The notes beneath the pieces were generated by a model. The model worked only from the letters and a program-made list of their open reading frames with translations. It did no database searches and was not told where the DNA came from. From positions 190,857-254,856 of the forward strand of contig NZ_LMIU01000012.1 in NCBI RefSeq assembly GCF_001428845.1: 64,000 nucleotides of DNA. The letters are read 5' to 3'. This DNA is from Achromobacter sp. Root83. GTDB lineage: Bacteria; Pseudomonadota; Gammaproteobacteria; Burkholderiales; Burkholderiaceae_B. Below are positions 43,350 to 51,166 of the stretch, one piece after another. Within the stretch, counting starts at the first letter, position 1; each line of letters opens with the position of its first letter. The position numbers and the translations under genes are program-made.

Positions 43350-44567
43350 ATGAAATTGCACGCACGCGGAATGGCCGCAGGCTTGTGTCTGGGCGCCGCA
43401 TTGGTGAGCCAGGCTCACGCGGCGGATAAGCCGCCGGTGAAGATCGGCATTCTGACCGATATGTCCGGCACCTATGCCGGCATGGGGGGCGCGGGCTCGG
43501 TGGCGGCGGCGCAACTTGCCATCGACGACTGCCTGGCCGCGGAATGCAAAGGCATGAAGATCGAACTGGTGTCCGCCGACAACCAGAACAAGGCGGATGT
43601 CGGGGCGGCAAAGGCGCGCGAATGGTTTGACCGCGACGGCGTCACCGCCATCGCCGACCTGACCAATTCCGCCGTGGCGCTGGCGGTGCAAGGCATCGCC
43701 CGCGAAAAGAACAAGGTCGTGATGTTCTCCGGCCCGGCCACCACGGCATTGACCAACAAGGAATGCTCGCCCGTCGGCTTTCACTGGATGTTCGACACGT
43801 ATTCGCAGTCCGCCGGCGGCGCCAAGGCCACCGTGCGCGCGGGCGGCAAGTCCTGGTTCTTCATCACCGTGGACTATGCCTTCGGCCACTCGCTGGAAGC
43901 CGACACGGTCAAGGCCGTGCAGGCGCTGGGCGGCACCGTTGCCGGCAGCGTCCGCCACCCCCTCAATGCGCCCGACTTCGCCTCTTATCTGTTGCAGGCG
44001 CAGAGCTCCAAAGCGCAGGTGGTGGCCTTGGCCAACGGCGGGCAGGACACGGTCAATGCCGTCAAGCAGGCGCGCGAGTTCGGCATCGTGGCCGGCGGCC
44101 AGCGGCTGGTGTCCTTGTTGATCTTCCTGTCCGACCTGCGTGCGCTTGGACTGGAAAACGCCCAGGGGCTGTCCTATGTGGACGGCTTCTACTGGGATTA
44201 CGACGACGCGTCGCGGCAATGGGCCACGCGCTTCGAAAAGGCCTTCCGCGGCCTGAAGCCCACGATGACGCAGGCGGGCGTGTATTCGAGCGTGCTGCAT
44301 TACCTGCGTTCGGTTGCCGCGTCCAGCAGCACCGACGGCAAGGTCGTGGCCGACAAGATGCGGGAGCTGCCCATCAAGGATCCGGTCATGCGCAATGCGT
44401 CTATCCGCCCCGACGGCCGCGTGATCCACGACATGTATCTGTACGAAGTGAAGAAGCCCGCGGAGTCCAAGGGTGGCTGGGACTATTCCAAGCTGGTGGC
44501 CACCATTCCGGCGGCCGAAGCCTTCCAGCCCCTGTCCGATTCCTTGTGCCCGCTGGTGAAGAAATAA
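43350..44567 (+). CDS. ABC-type branched-chain amino acid/amide substrate-binding protein
   Basis: A 405-residue periplasmic receptor of the Leu/Ile/Val-binding type. A signal peptide ends near AHA-A at residue 24. Conserved segments are VKIGILTDMSGTYAGMGG at the N-terminal lobe, MIELVSADNQNKAD and GYVDGFYWDYDD-like ligand-side loops. No permease or ATPase genes are next to it, so it must use a transporter elsewhere or act as a sensor. mmsA follows 112 bases later in the same direction. Possible ligands are beta-alanine, branched-chain acids or amides; this cannot be settled by sequence. Confidence 0.85.
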   Translation: MKLHARGMAAGLCLGAALVSQAHAADKPPVKIGILTDMSGTYAGMGGAGSVAAAQLAIDDCLAAECKGMKIELVSADNQNKADVGAAKAREWFDRDGVTAIADLTNSAVALAVQGIAREKNKVVMFSGPATTALTNKECSPVGFHWMFDTYSQSAGGAKATVRAGGKSWFFITVDYAFGHSLEADTVKAVQALGGTVAGSVRHPLNAPDFASYLLQAQSSKAQVVALANGGQDTVNAVKQAREFGIVAGGQRLVSLLIFLSDLRALGLENAQGLSYVDGFYWDYDDASRQWATRFEKAFRGLKPTMTQAGVYSSVLHYLRSVAASSSTDGKVVADKMRELPIKDPVMRNASIRPDGRVIHDMYLYEVKKPAESKGGWDYSKLVATIPAAEAFQPLSDSLCPLVKK

Positions 44568-44679
44568 GCCGGGTCCGGCGACCCGCCGGCGTCTGCGGAT
44601 TCCGGTCCGGCGGCGCGCCGCAGTATCCAAGAACGCGGAACACCATCCGCATCGACTACGCAGTGTGAGGAGCATCAAA

Positions 44680-46173
44680 ATGAGTGAAGTCCCGCGCGTT
44701 CCGCTATTGATCGGCGGCAAGCTAGTGCAGTCCAAAACCACCGAATGGCGAGACGTGATCAACCCCGCCACCCAGGAAGTCGTTGCCAAGGTCCCCTTCG
44801 CCACGCGCGAAGAGCTGGACCTGGCCGTGTCCAACGCCAAGGAGGCTTTCAAGACCTGGCGCAACAGCGGGCAGGGCGCGCGGATGCGCGTCATGCTGAA
44901 GTTCCAGGAGCTGCTGCGCGCCAACACCGGCAAGCTGGCCGAGATGATCACCCGTGAGCACGGCAAGACGCTGCCGGACGCCGAGGGCGAAATCGGCCGC
45001 GGCCTGGAAGTGGTCGAACATGCGTGCTCGATCGCGAACCTGCAACTGGGCGAATACGCTGAAAACGCCGCGTCCGGCATCGACGTCTACACCCTGATCC
45101 AGCCGCTGGGCGTGTGTGCGGGCATCACCGCGTTCAATTTCCCGGTGATGCTGCCTTGCTTCATGTTCCCGATCGCCGTGGCCTGCGGCAACAGCTTCGT
45201 GCTGAAGCCGTCCGAACAGGATCCGACCGCGTCGCTGTTCCTGGCTCAGTTGGCCCTGGAGGCCGGTTTGCCCCCGGGCGTGCTGAACGTGGTGCATGGC
45301 GGTCCGGAAACGGCCAACGGCCTGTGCGAGCACCCGGACATCAAGGCGGTGTCGTTCATCGGTTCCACCCGGGTGGGCACCGAGATCTACAACCGCGCGT
45401 CGGCCGCGGGCAAGCGCTGCCAGTCGATGATGGGCGCCAAGAACCACTGCGTGATCCTGCCGGATGCCGATCCGGAAGTCGCGCTCAACCAGCTCGTGGG
45501 CGCGGCTTTCGGCGCTGCCGGCCAGCGCTGCATGGCCTCGTCCGTTGCCGTGCTGGTGGGCGACGCACGCAATTGGCTGCCTGATTTCGTCGAACGCTCC
45601 AGAAAGCTCAAGGTCAATTCCGGCACCGACCGGGAAGCCGATCTGGGCCCGCTGGTCTCGCCCAATGCCAAGAAGCGGGTCGAGAGCCTGATCCAGAAGG
45701 GCGTGGACGAAGGCGCCAAGCTGCTGCTGGACGGCCGCAACCTGAAAGTGTCGGGCTTCGAGCAAGGCAACTTCGTGGGCCCGACGATTTTCGACGGCGT
45801 GAGCGAAGACATGACCATCTACACCGAAGAAATCTTCGGTCCGGTCCTGTGCTGCGTCGGCGTCGAAACGCTGGAAGACGCGGTGGCCTTCATCAACCGC
45901 AATCCCAACGGCAACGGCGTGGCGCTGTTCACCCAGGACGGCGGCGCGGCGCGCTACTTCCAGAACAACATCGACGTGGGGCAGGTGGGCATCAACGTGC
46001 CGATTCCGGTGCCGGTGGCGTGGTTCAGCTTCACGGGTTCCAGGGGGTCCAAGCTGGGCGACCTGGGCCCCAACGGCAAGCAGGCTGTCCAGTTCTGGAC
46101 GCAGACCAAGACCGTCACGGCTCGCTGGTCCGCGCACGCCAAGACCGTCAACACCACGATCTCGATGCGCTGA
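44680..46173 (+). CDS. mmsA: CoA-acylating methylmalonate-semialdehyde dehydrogenase MmsA
   Basis: A 497-residue aldehyde dehydrogenase that converts (methyl)malonate semialdehyde, NAD and CoA to propionyl- or acetyl-CoA with CO2 loss, in valine, inositol or beta-alanine breakdown. The MmsA subfamily pattern TAFNFPVMLPCFMFPIAVACGN and the nucleophile C284 in GQRCMASSVAVLVG are present. GAGGAGC precedes the ATG at 44680. Propionyl-CoA formed here would link to prpE and the other CoA enzymes in the window. Confidence 0.93.
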   Translation: MSEVPRVPLLIGGKLVQSKTTEWRDVINPATQEVVAKVPFATREELDLAVSNAKEAFKTWRNSGQGARMRVMLKFQELLRANTGKLAEMITREHGKTLPDAEGEIGRGLEVVEHACSIANLQLGEYAENAASGIDVYTLIQPLGVCAGITAFNFPVMLPCFMFPIAVACGNSFVLKPSEQDPTASLFLAQLALEAGLPPGVLNVVHGGPETANGLCEHPDIKAVSFIGSTRVGTEIYNRASAAGKRCQSMMGAKNHCVILPDADPEVALNQLVGAAFGAAGQRCMASSVAVLVGDARNWLPDFVERSRKLKVNSGTDREADLGPLVSPNAKKRVESLIQKGVDEGAKLLLDGRNLKVSGFEQGNFVGPTIFDGVSEDMTIYTEEIFGPVLCCVGVETLEDAVAFINRNPNGNGVALFTQDGGAARYFQNNIDVGQVGINVPIPVPVAWFSFTGSRGSKLGDLGPNGKQAVQFWTQTKTVTARWSAHAKTVNTTISMR

Positions 46174-46193
46174 AAGGGGGACGCCTTGTTCTT

Positions 46194-46242
46194 AAGCTTA
46201 TACGAATAATTCATATAACAAGGCGTTCTTATTACTTATAAT
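46194..46242 (+). promoter_or_regulatory. AT-rich element and -10 of cysB
   Basis: AAGCTTATACGAATAATTCA (46194-46213) resembles a second element at 47324 (16 of 20 bases). A perfect TATAAT (46237-46242) lies 26 bases before cysB with no good -35, typical of an activator- or repressor-dependent promoter. CysB is known to bind its own promoter in enterics. Confidence 0.5.
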
Positions 46243-46267
46243 TGGCCCGTCTATCAGGGGCCAATTA

Positions 46268-47212
46268 ATGAACCTCCAGCAATTTCGTTTCGTGCGCGAA
46301 ACCATCCGGCGCGACTTCAATCTGACCGAAGCCGCCCGGATGCTCTATACCTCGCAGCCGGGGGTGTCCAAGGCGATCATCGAGTTCGAAGATGAGCTGG
46401 GCATCAAGATCTTCGAACGGCATGGCAAGCGCATCAAGGGCCTGACCAAGCCCGGCCTGGCCGTGTCGCAAGTCATCGACCGCATCATGCGCGAGGTGGA
46501 CAACCTGAAAAAGGTAAGCGACGAGTTCGCGCGCCGCGACGAGGGCGGCCTGGTGATCGCCTGCACGCACACCCAGGCGCGCTATCTGCTGCCCCGCGTG
46601 ATTCCCGCGTTCCGCAAGCAGTTCCCCAAGGTCCACCTGTCGCTGGCCGAGGGCAGCCCCGCGCAGCTTGCCGAAATGGTGCTGCATGAGCAGGCCGACC
46701 TGGCGCTGGCCACCGAATCGCTGGCCCTGACCCCGGGCCTGGCAACCTTGCCCGTCTACGCCTGGGAACACACCGTGGTGGTGCGGCCGGACCATCCCCT
46801 GGCCGAACTGACTTCCAGCGCCGCCAAGCGGCTGTCGCTGGCGCAGTTGGCCGAGTATCCGATCGTGACCTATGACCGCGCCTTTACCGGCCGCAGCACG
46901 ATCGACGAGATCTTCGCCAACCAGGGAATACATCCGGACATCGTGCTGGAGGCCATCGACGCCGACGTGATCAAGACCTACGTGGACGTGGGCCTGGGTA
47001 TCGGCATCATCGCCGGCGTGGCGTATGACCCGCGCCGCGACGCCAATCTGGTCGGGCTGCCAGTGGGCCACCTGTTCGGCACGCACACGACGCGCGTGGG
47101 CGTGAAGTCGGGGGTGTTCCTGCGTGACTATGTGTACACCTTCCTGGAGATGCTGGCGCCGTCCCTGACGCGCGCCGTGGTCACCGAGGCCGTGCAAGGA
47201 CCGCCCAAGTAA
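46268..47212 (+). CDS. cysB: CysB-type LysR regulator of sulfur assimilation
   Basis: A 314-residue LTTR that follows E. coli CysB closely: LTEAARMLYTSQPGVSKAIIEFEDELGI for the HTH, CTHTQARYLLPRVI for the start of the effector domain, FTGRSTIDEIF and DADVIKTYVDVGLGIGIIA for the inducer pocket. With O- or N-acetylserine it activates sulfate uptake and cysteine synthesis genes. It has an AT-rich upstream region with a TATAAT and a strong terminator downstream, so it is monocistronic. It may be the Cbl/SsuR-like paralogue instead; the genome would need comparison. Confidence 0.9.
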   Translation: MNLQQFRFVRETIRRDFNLTEAARMLYTSQPGVSKAIIEFEDELGIKIFERHGKRIKGLTKPGLAVSQVIDRIMREVDNLKKVSDEFARRDEGGLVIACTHTQARYLLPRVIPAFRKQFPKVHLSLAEGSPAQLAEMVLHEQADLALATESLALTPGLATLPVYAWEHTVVVRPDHPLAELTSSAAKRLSLAQLAEYPIVTYDRAFTGRSTIDEIFANQGIHPDIVLEAIDADVIKTYVDVGLGIGIIAGVAYDPRRDANLVGLPVGHLFGTHTTRVGVKSGVFLRDYVYTFLEMLAPSLTRAVVTEAVQGPPK

Positions 47213-47254
47213 GCCGGCATCCCACTCAGCCGGCGTTCAACATCCTGGCGAAAA

Positions 47255-47287
47255 GCGCGCTGCCCCTTGGGCGGCGCGTTTTTTTTT
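47255..47287 (+). terminator. Intrinsic terminator of cysB
   Basis: CGCGCTGCCC (47256-47265), loop CTT, GGGCGGCGCG (47269-47278) with one G-T pair, then nine Ts. Confidence 0.92.
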
Positions 47288-47323
47288 GAGGTCATGGGCA
47301 GGAGGCTCGCTATCCCTTTCCCC

Positions 47324-47352
47324 AAGCTCATAAAAATAATTAAATAAGAACG
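47324..47352 (+). promoter_or_regulatory. Second AT-rich element, similar to the one before cysB
   Basis: AAGCTCATAAAAATAATTAA matches the 46194 element at 16 of 20 positions. It stands upstream of the DUF2325 promoter and may be a second binding site for the same regulator. Confidence 0.45.
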
Positions 47353-47365
47353 TATCTCATTTAAG

Positions 47366-47397
47366 TTGACTAAAAAATAGGAATCATTATCATTACA
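47366..47397 (+). promoter_or_regulatory. Promoter with a Fur-box-like sequence before the DUF2325 gene
   Basis: TTGACT (47366-47371), 16 bases, TATCAT (47388-47393). The overlapping window 47373-47391 matches the 19-base Fur consensus GATAATGATAATCATTATC at 14 positions, including the complete ATCATTATC half. Binding there would block the -10, giving iron repression. Confidence 0.6.
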
Positions 47398-47427
47398 TCC
47401 AGTCTCAACGACCCAGTGAGGTTCATC

Positions 47428-47751
47428 ATGACGGCAGGATTAAGTGCAGTGGTAGTGGGCGCCGACCGCCTTGGCAACATCCCCGATCTGCTCAAGGGGC
47501 ACAATATCTCGATCACGCACCACATCAGTGGACGCGATCCCTCGCACCAAAAGAAGACGCTGCAATTGCCTTCGGGCACCCAACTGGTCATTTTGCTGAC
47601 CGACTTCCTGGGGCACAACGTCATGAAGACCTTCCGCAACGCGGCGCAGCGCGGCGGCATCCGGGTCGTGGCGTGTCGCCGTTCGGTGTGCAGCATGCAG
47701 CAGGCCCTGCAGCAGTGCGGTCTGTGCCCGCGCGCAGGCACGGTTCACTGA
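47428..47751 (+). CDS. DUF2325 domain protein
   Basis: A 107-residue protein starting MTAGLSAVVVGADRLGNIPD, with the DUF2325 core (VVVGAD, HISGRD, LVILLTDFLGHNVMK, GIRVVACRRSVCSMQQAL). It ends with a cysteine pair in QQCGLCPRAG (C-x2-C) plus the C of RRSVCS, which could bind metal. Start at 47428 has GAGG 6 bases upstream. The Fur-box-like promoter suggests iron-responsive expression. It is a single gene between two terminators. Biochemical role unknown. Confidence 0.82.
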   Translation: MTAGLSAVVVGADRLGNIPDLLKGHNISITHHISGRDPSHQKKTLQLPSGTQLVILLTDFLGHNVMKTFRNAAQRGGIRVVACRRSVCSMQQALQQCGLCPRAGTVH

Positions 47752-47829
47752 GCGGGCGTCCTGCCGCGCCAATACGGATAACTGGGGAGGCCGACACGGC
47801 CTGCGGCCCAAACGCCGCGAAGAGAAATA

Positions 47830-47866
47830 AAAATGCCGCCGGACGGGAAAGTCCGGCGGCATTTTT
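47830..47866. terminator. Bidirectional terminator between the DUF2325 and NlpC genes
   Basis: ATGCCGCCGGAC (47833-47844) pairs perfectly with GTCCGGCGGCAT (47851-47862) around GGGAAA, with Ts after it on the plus strand and As before it that serve the convergent gene. Confidence 0.9.
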
Positions 47867-47924
47867 GCATTCTGGGGATGGCGCGGGGTGTTGGCGCCGT
47901 GCGAATATCTTGAGGAAGGGCGGG

Positions 47925-48584
47925 TCAGTTTGCCGCGCGGGCCGATGCCATCAGGCTGTTGTCGAGGCGGCGTGCGCCGTTGTAGCGCTTGGACCAGTAG
48001 GCCATGGTCATGTTTTCCACACGGACCACGCCGCCGCTGCTGGGCGAATGCACGAAGCGGTCGTCGCCCAGATAGATGCCCACATGCGAGAAGCGGCGGC
48101 CCATCGTGTTGAAGAAGACCAGGTCGCCGGCCTTCAATTCGTTCTTGGTGATGGAGGTGCCTTGCTGGGCGATGGCGGCGGCGTTGCGGGGCAGCTTCAG
48201 GCCCAGCGAGCGTTCCGCGGAATAGGCGACCAGGCCGCTGCAGTCGAACCCGGTGTCGGGGGAATTGCCGCCGAAGCGGTAGCGGATGCCCAGATAATTC
48301 AGGGCTTCGCTGACCATGGCGTGGTCGCTGTCGACGCCCGAGTGGGTGCGTTGGCGTTCGCGCTTGAATTTCTGCACCACCAGAAGACCGATGGGATCAT
48401 CGGAGGTGGCAACCCATTCCATTTCGTACGGATCGATCTCGGACGAATGGGCGATTGACTTTTGATTAGTGCCCGCACAACCTGCCAAACCCGCAACGCA
48501 CGCGGTCAGCGCGAGCATACGCAGACCACGCTTTGCCTGGTCAACGGATGAATTGAATCGCGCGATTATGGAGTGTCGATGCAT
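47925..48584 (-). CDS. NlpC/P60 lipoprotein endopeptidase (C40 family)
   Basis: A 219-residue protein. The lipobox LAGC gives lipidated C36, although 22 residues precede the hydrophobic core, so the true start may be Met23. The NlpC/P60 domain has the nucleophile C115 in GFDCSGLV, H167 in FSHVGIYLG and H179 in RFVHS. MepS-like enzymes of this type cleave D,D or D-Ala-mDAP bonds to allow cell-wall growth. Convergent with the DUF2325 gene, separated by a shared terminator; divergent from prpE. Confidence 0.9.
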   Translation of the reverse strand: MHRHSIIARFNSSVDQAKRGLRMLALTACVAGLAGCAGTNQKSIAHSSEIDPYEMEWVATSDDPIGLLVVQKFKRERQRTHSGVDSDHAMVSEALNYLGIRYRFGGNSPDTGFDCSGLVAYSAERSLGLKLPRNAAAIAQQGTSITKNELKAGDLVFFNTMGRRFSHVGIYLGDDRFVHSPSSGGVVRVENMTMAYWSKRYNGARRLDNSLMASARAAN

Positions 48585-48872
48585 TCGCCTGGGGATGACT
48601 TGCCGATGACAGCAAAAACCACGGCAATCGCCGCGGATGTGGCTGAGATGTCAGCAAAATCAACAATTTTGTGCAACTTCGCGGGGATTCTACCAAACTT
48701 TTAAGGCCGATTCATGACGTAACGGCCCTAAATATCCATGCAGCGTGGACATCGGGAAGAATTTTTTGACTTGCGGCAAGCCTCGTGCAAGGTTTGCCTA
48801 CCAGAATGACCGAAAAGATTCGAAAAGAACGCAATCAGCCTTAAGGCCTATGAACAATACCAGGAGACAAAA
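48585..48872. other. Divergent gap between the NlpC gene and prpE
   Basis: A 288-base AT-richer stretch with promoters for both genes. CTTGCGGCAAG (48770-48780) is a perfect palindrome 93 bases before prpE and could be an operator. TTGACT at 48766-48771 has no matching -10. A short open frame here has no support as a gene. Confidence 0.4.
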
Positions 48873-50762
48873 ATGCAAAAAACCCGGGATTTCCATTACC
48901 GATCGGTACATGACCGCGATGCATTCTGGCGCGAAGAGGCCAGCCGCATCCATTGGGAAACGCCTTTCGAGTCTGTCCTGGATTTCTCGCGCCCGCCATT
49001 CGCCAAGTGGTTCGTAGGCGGGCGCACCAACCTTTGCTACAACGCCGTCGACCGCTGGCTGCCGACGCAGGCCGACCATCCCGCCCTGATCTGGGTGTCC
49101 ACCGAAGTGGACCGCGAGCATGTCTACACGCGCCAGGACGTCTATGACGAGGTCAATGCCGCCGCCGCCATGCTGCGCGAACTCGGGGTGGAGCGCGGCG
49201 ACCGCGTGCTGCTCTATATGCCCATGGTGCCGGAAGCGGTGTTCACGATGCTGGCCTGCGCGCGGATCGGCGCGGTGCACTCGGTAGTGTTCGGCGGCTT
49301 CGCCTCCGTGAACCTGGCCCAGCGCATCGATGACGCGGCGCCCAAGGTGGTGGTGTGCACGGATGGCGGCTCGCGCGGCGGCAAGGTGGTGCCGTACAAA
49401 CCGCTGCTGGACCGCGCGCTGGCCCTGGCCAAGACGCCGCCGGCCTCGGTGGTGGTGTTCGACCGCGGCCTGGCGCCGTTCGAACCCGTAGCCGGGCGCG
49501 ACCTGGACTACGCCACCCTGCGCGAACGCCATCGCGGCACCCACGTTCCCATCGAGTGGCTGGAGTCGTCGGAGCCCAGCTACATCCTCTATACCTCGGG
49601 CACGACGGGCCGCCCCAAAGGCGTGCAGCGCGACACGGGCGGCTACGCGGTGGCGCTGGCCTCGTCCATGGAATACCTGTTCAACGGCCGCGCCGGCGAC
49701 ACCTATTTCTGCACCAGCGACATCGGCTGGGTGGTGGGGCATTCCTATATCGTCTATGGGCCCCTGATCGGCGGGCAGGCGACCGTCCTGTATGAAGGAA
49801 CGCCGGTGCGCCCCGACGGCGCCATCCTGTGGAAGCTGGTGGAGCAGTTCGGGGTGAACACCCTGTTCTCGGCGCCCACGGCGGTGCGCGTGCTCAAGCG
49901 CCAGGATCCGGCGCTGCTCAAGCAGCACGACCTGTCCTCCCTGCGCGCGGTCTACCTGGCGGGCGAGCCGCTGGACGAGCCGACGGCCAAATGGATTTCC
50001 GAGGGGCTGGGCAAGCCCATCATCGACAACTACTGGCAGACCGAATCGGGCTGGCCGATCCTGTCGGCGCAGCCGGGCGTGGAGAACGTGCCCACCCGCT
50101 TCGGCAGCCCGTCGTTCCCGGTCTACGGCTTCGATGCGCGCATCGTCAGCGAATCCACCGGCGAGGATCTGGGTCCGGACGAAAAGGGGGTGGTCGCCAT
50201 CGTGCCGCCGTTGCCGCCCGGCGCGATGTCCACCATCTGGGGCGACGACGAGCGTTTCGTCCAGACCTACTTCACGTCCATTCCCGGGCGGGAGGTGTAC
50301 TCCACGTTCGATTGGGGGCTGGTGGACGCGGACGGCTACTGGTTCATCCTGGGCCGCACGGACGATGTGATCAACGTGGCCGGCCACCGGCTGGGCACCC
50401 GCGAGATCGAGGAATCGGTCAATAGCCACAGCGGGATCGCGGAATGCGCGGTGGTGGGCGTGGCCGACGCGCTCAAGGGGCAGGTCGCGATGGCCTTCGC
50501 CGTGCTGAAGAATCCCGCCGCGGCCGATACGCCGGAAGGGGCAAAGCAGCTGGAAGGCGATATCATGCGGCTGGTGGAAGATCAGCTTGGCGCCGTGGCA
50601 AGGCCAGCCAGGATCCGGTTCGTGGGCGCCTTGCCCAAGACCCGTTCCGGCAAAGTGCTGCGCCGCGCGATCGTCGCGGTATGCGAAGCGCGCGATCCCG
50701 GCGACCTGACCACCATGGAAGACCCTAACGCCCTCGAACAGATCAAGGAGTCACTGCAATGA
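48873..50762 (+). CDS. prpE: Propionate-CoA ligase PrpE
   Basis: A 629-residue AMP-forming acyl-CoA synthetase of the acetyl/propionyl type. The N-terminal ACS domain RDAFWREEASRIHWETPFESVLD is PrpE-like; the adenylation motif is YTSGTTGRPKG, the core YWQTESGWPI, and the acetylation-controlled lysine is in PKTRSGKVLRR. It activates propionate to feed the methylcitrate cycle or the propionyl-CoA pool. An AGGAG site precedes the ATG. It overlaps the next gene by 4 bases. Confidence 0.93.
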   Translation: MQKTRDFHYRSVHDRDAFWREEASRIHWETPFESVLDFSRPPFAKWFVGGRTNLCYNAVDRWLPTQADHPALIWVSTEVDREHVYTRQDVYDEVNAAAAMLRELGVERGDRVLLYMPMVPEAVFTMLACARIGAVHSVVFGGFASVNLAQRIDDAAPKVVVCTDGGSRGGKVVPYKPLLDRALALAKTPPASVVVFDRGLAPFEPVAGRDLDYATLRERHRGTHVPIEWLESSEPSYILYTSGTTGRPKGVQRDTGGYAVALASSMEYLFNGRAGDTYFCTSDIGWVVGHSYIVYGPLIGGQATVLYEGTPVRPDGAILWKLVEQFGVNTLFSAPTAVRVLKRQDPALLKQHDLSSLRAVYLAGEPLDEPTAKWISEGLGKPIIDNYWQTESGWPILSAQPGVENVPTRFGSPSFPVYGFDARIVSESTGEDLGPDEKGVVAIVPPLPPGAMSTIWGDDERFVQTYFTSIPGREVYSTFDWGLVDADGYWFILGRTDDVINVAGHRLGTREIEESVNSHSGIAECAVVGVADALKGQVAMAFAVLKNPAAADTPEGAKQLEGDIMRLVEDQLGAVARPARIRFVGALPKTRSGKVLRRAIVAVCEARDPGDLTTMEDPNALEQIKESLQ

Positions 50763-51166
50763 AAACCAAACCCGTGCTGAGCGCCGAAGACGTCAAGAAG
50801 ATTCTGGCCGCGGCCGAAGCACACGCCTTGCAGAACAAGTGGGCCGTCACCATCGCCGTGACCGACGACGGCGGCCATCTGCTGGGCATGCTGCGCCTGG
50901 ACGACGCGGCCCCCATCTCGTCGCACATTGCGCCCGCCAAGGCCAAGACCGCCGCGCTGGGCCGCCGCGAATCGCGCATCTACGAAGAGATCATCAACAA
51001 CGGCCGCTATTCGTTCCTGTCGGCGCCGCTGATCGAAGGCATGCTTGAAGGCGGCGTGCCCGTCGTGGCCGACGGCCAGGTCGTGGGCGCGGTGGGCGTG
51101 TCGGGCGTGAAGTCCACCGAAGACGTGCAGATCGCGCAAGCAGGCATCGCCGCGCTGGGCCTATGA
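50759..51166 (+). CDS. GlcG/HbpS-family small protein
   Basis: A 135-residue single-domain protein of the GlcG/HbpS fold (AVTDDGGHLLGMLRLDDA, AKAKTAALGRRES, GGVPVVADGQVVGAVGVSG). Members include the heme-binding HbpS of Streptomyces and the PduO C-terminal domain that binds heme or corrinoid; GlcG is encoded in glycolate operons without known activity. No signal peptide. It overlaps prpE and the UMF1 transporter gene by 4 bases each, so the three are translationally coupled. Confidence 0.85.
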   Translation: MKTKPVLSAEDVKKILAAAEAHALQNKWAVTIAVTDDGGHLLGMLRLDDAAPISSHIAPAKAKTAALGRRESRIYEEIINNGRYSFLSAPLIEGMLEGGVPVVADGQVVGAVGVSGVKSTEDVQIAQAGIAALGL

